Shown: piece by piece, positions 19,614 to 20,022 of the stretch | Numbering within the stretch: the stretch's first letter is position 1 | Layout: each line of letters begins with the position of its first letter | DNA from: Zopfochytrium polystomum | Taxonomy: Eukaryota > Chytridiomycota > Chytridiomycetes > Chytridiales > Chytridiaceae | Assembly (NCBI GenBank): GCA_025765615.1 | Contig: JAIVFJ010000603.1 | Coordinates: 1-20,022, forward strand | Reading direction: 5' to 3' | Length of the DNA: 20,022 nucleotides | Notes under the pieces: model-generated | The model's database searches: none | What the model was told of the DNA's origin: nothing | Seen by the model: only the letters and a program-made list of their open reading frames with translations | Made by a program: the position numbers and the translations under genes

Positions 19614-20022
19614 CTAGATAGCACATTGACTGTTGTGGATTTTTGCCCTTTTCAGTGCAACTTTCATCAACTTCAGCCATCAAGCTGAGATCATCAGTGC
19701 GAAAAAAAAAATAAAAAATAAATAAAAACAAGATAAATGAATGGAAAAATATATATACATATATATAAAAAGGGCAGAGGCCCTAACCCAAAATTTTCAC
19801 CAGAAAATCTCCAAAAAAAGGCATGGATTCCTTGGCATCCCCAGCTGAATAATGCCAAGTCCGTATCTGCTCCTTGCACAGAGGCATCAGGCATCGAATC
19901 AGAAAAACTGCATTTGGGGGATTGAAATTGAACCCAATTTCCTTCCCAAGTGGACATGCAATGCTTGTGAATCGGCTGGATATTGCCAGAGGCCAAGCAT
20001 TCCCCCAGCTGTCCAGCATAAG
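19614..20022. other. AT-rich flank after tRNA-Arg
   Basis: No gene recognised. An A-rich stretch (19701-19745) and a short ATATAT run (19749-19766) precede mixed sequence to the window end. Confidence 0.5.

Overview
This is a eukaryotic window with GC-rich coding DNA and AT- or homopolymer-rich spacers. The best-resolved gene has five short GT-AG introns (79-513 nt). It encodes a KHA1/CHX-type cation/proton antiporter, a family found in fungi and plants. The gene style, with Ser/Pro/Ala/Gln-rich insertions and many microsatellites, suggests a fungus, perhaps an early-diverging one. That assignment is inference.

Layout. 83-3433 (minus strand): a long low-complexity scaffold-like protein ending in an SH3 domain, with a possible 5' extension to about 4080. 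4081-5044: spacer with a CAGA/GACA repeat and an A tract. 5045-5955: remains of a PIF/Harbinger-like DNA transposon, with a small charged accessory ORF (plus) converging on a decayed DDE transposase (minus). 6708-7859 (plus): an acidic low-complexity protein of unknown function. 7860-9024: AT-rich spacer with an 11-bp hairpin and two CA arrays. About 9025-12606 (plus): a PP2C-type Ser/Thr phosphatase with a long Ser/Thr/Pro-rich N-terminus. 12607-14061: T-rich spacer. 14062 to about 17699 (plus): the six-exon antiporter. 17700-20022: spacer with tRNA-Leu(CAA) and tRNA-Arg(CCT) on the minus strand and a degenerate tRNA-His-like relic on the plus strand.

All the protein genes change reading frame several times. 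Recognisable protein continues on both sides of each change, often at a run of 3-6 identical bases. Since this affects unrelated conserved genes alike, single-base indel errors in the assembly are the most economical explanation; programmed frameshifting or pseudogenization of every gene is less likely. Exact protein sequences should therefore not be taken from any single ORF.

The genes do not form an obvious pathway or system. I found no convincing evidence of a new multi-gene system. The most useful observations are the frame-switch pattern, the two-ORF Harbinger relic, the DD motif in the antiporter, and the tRNA cluster with a duplicated tRNA-His 3' half.
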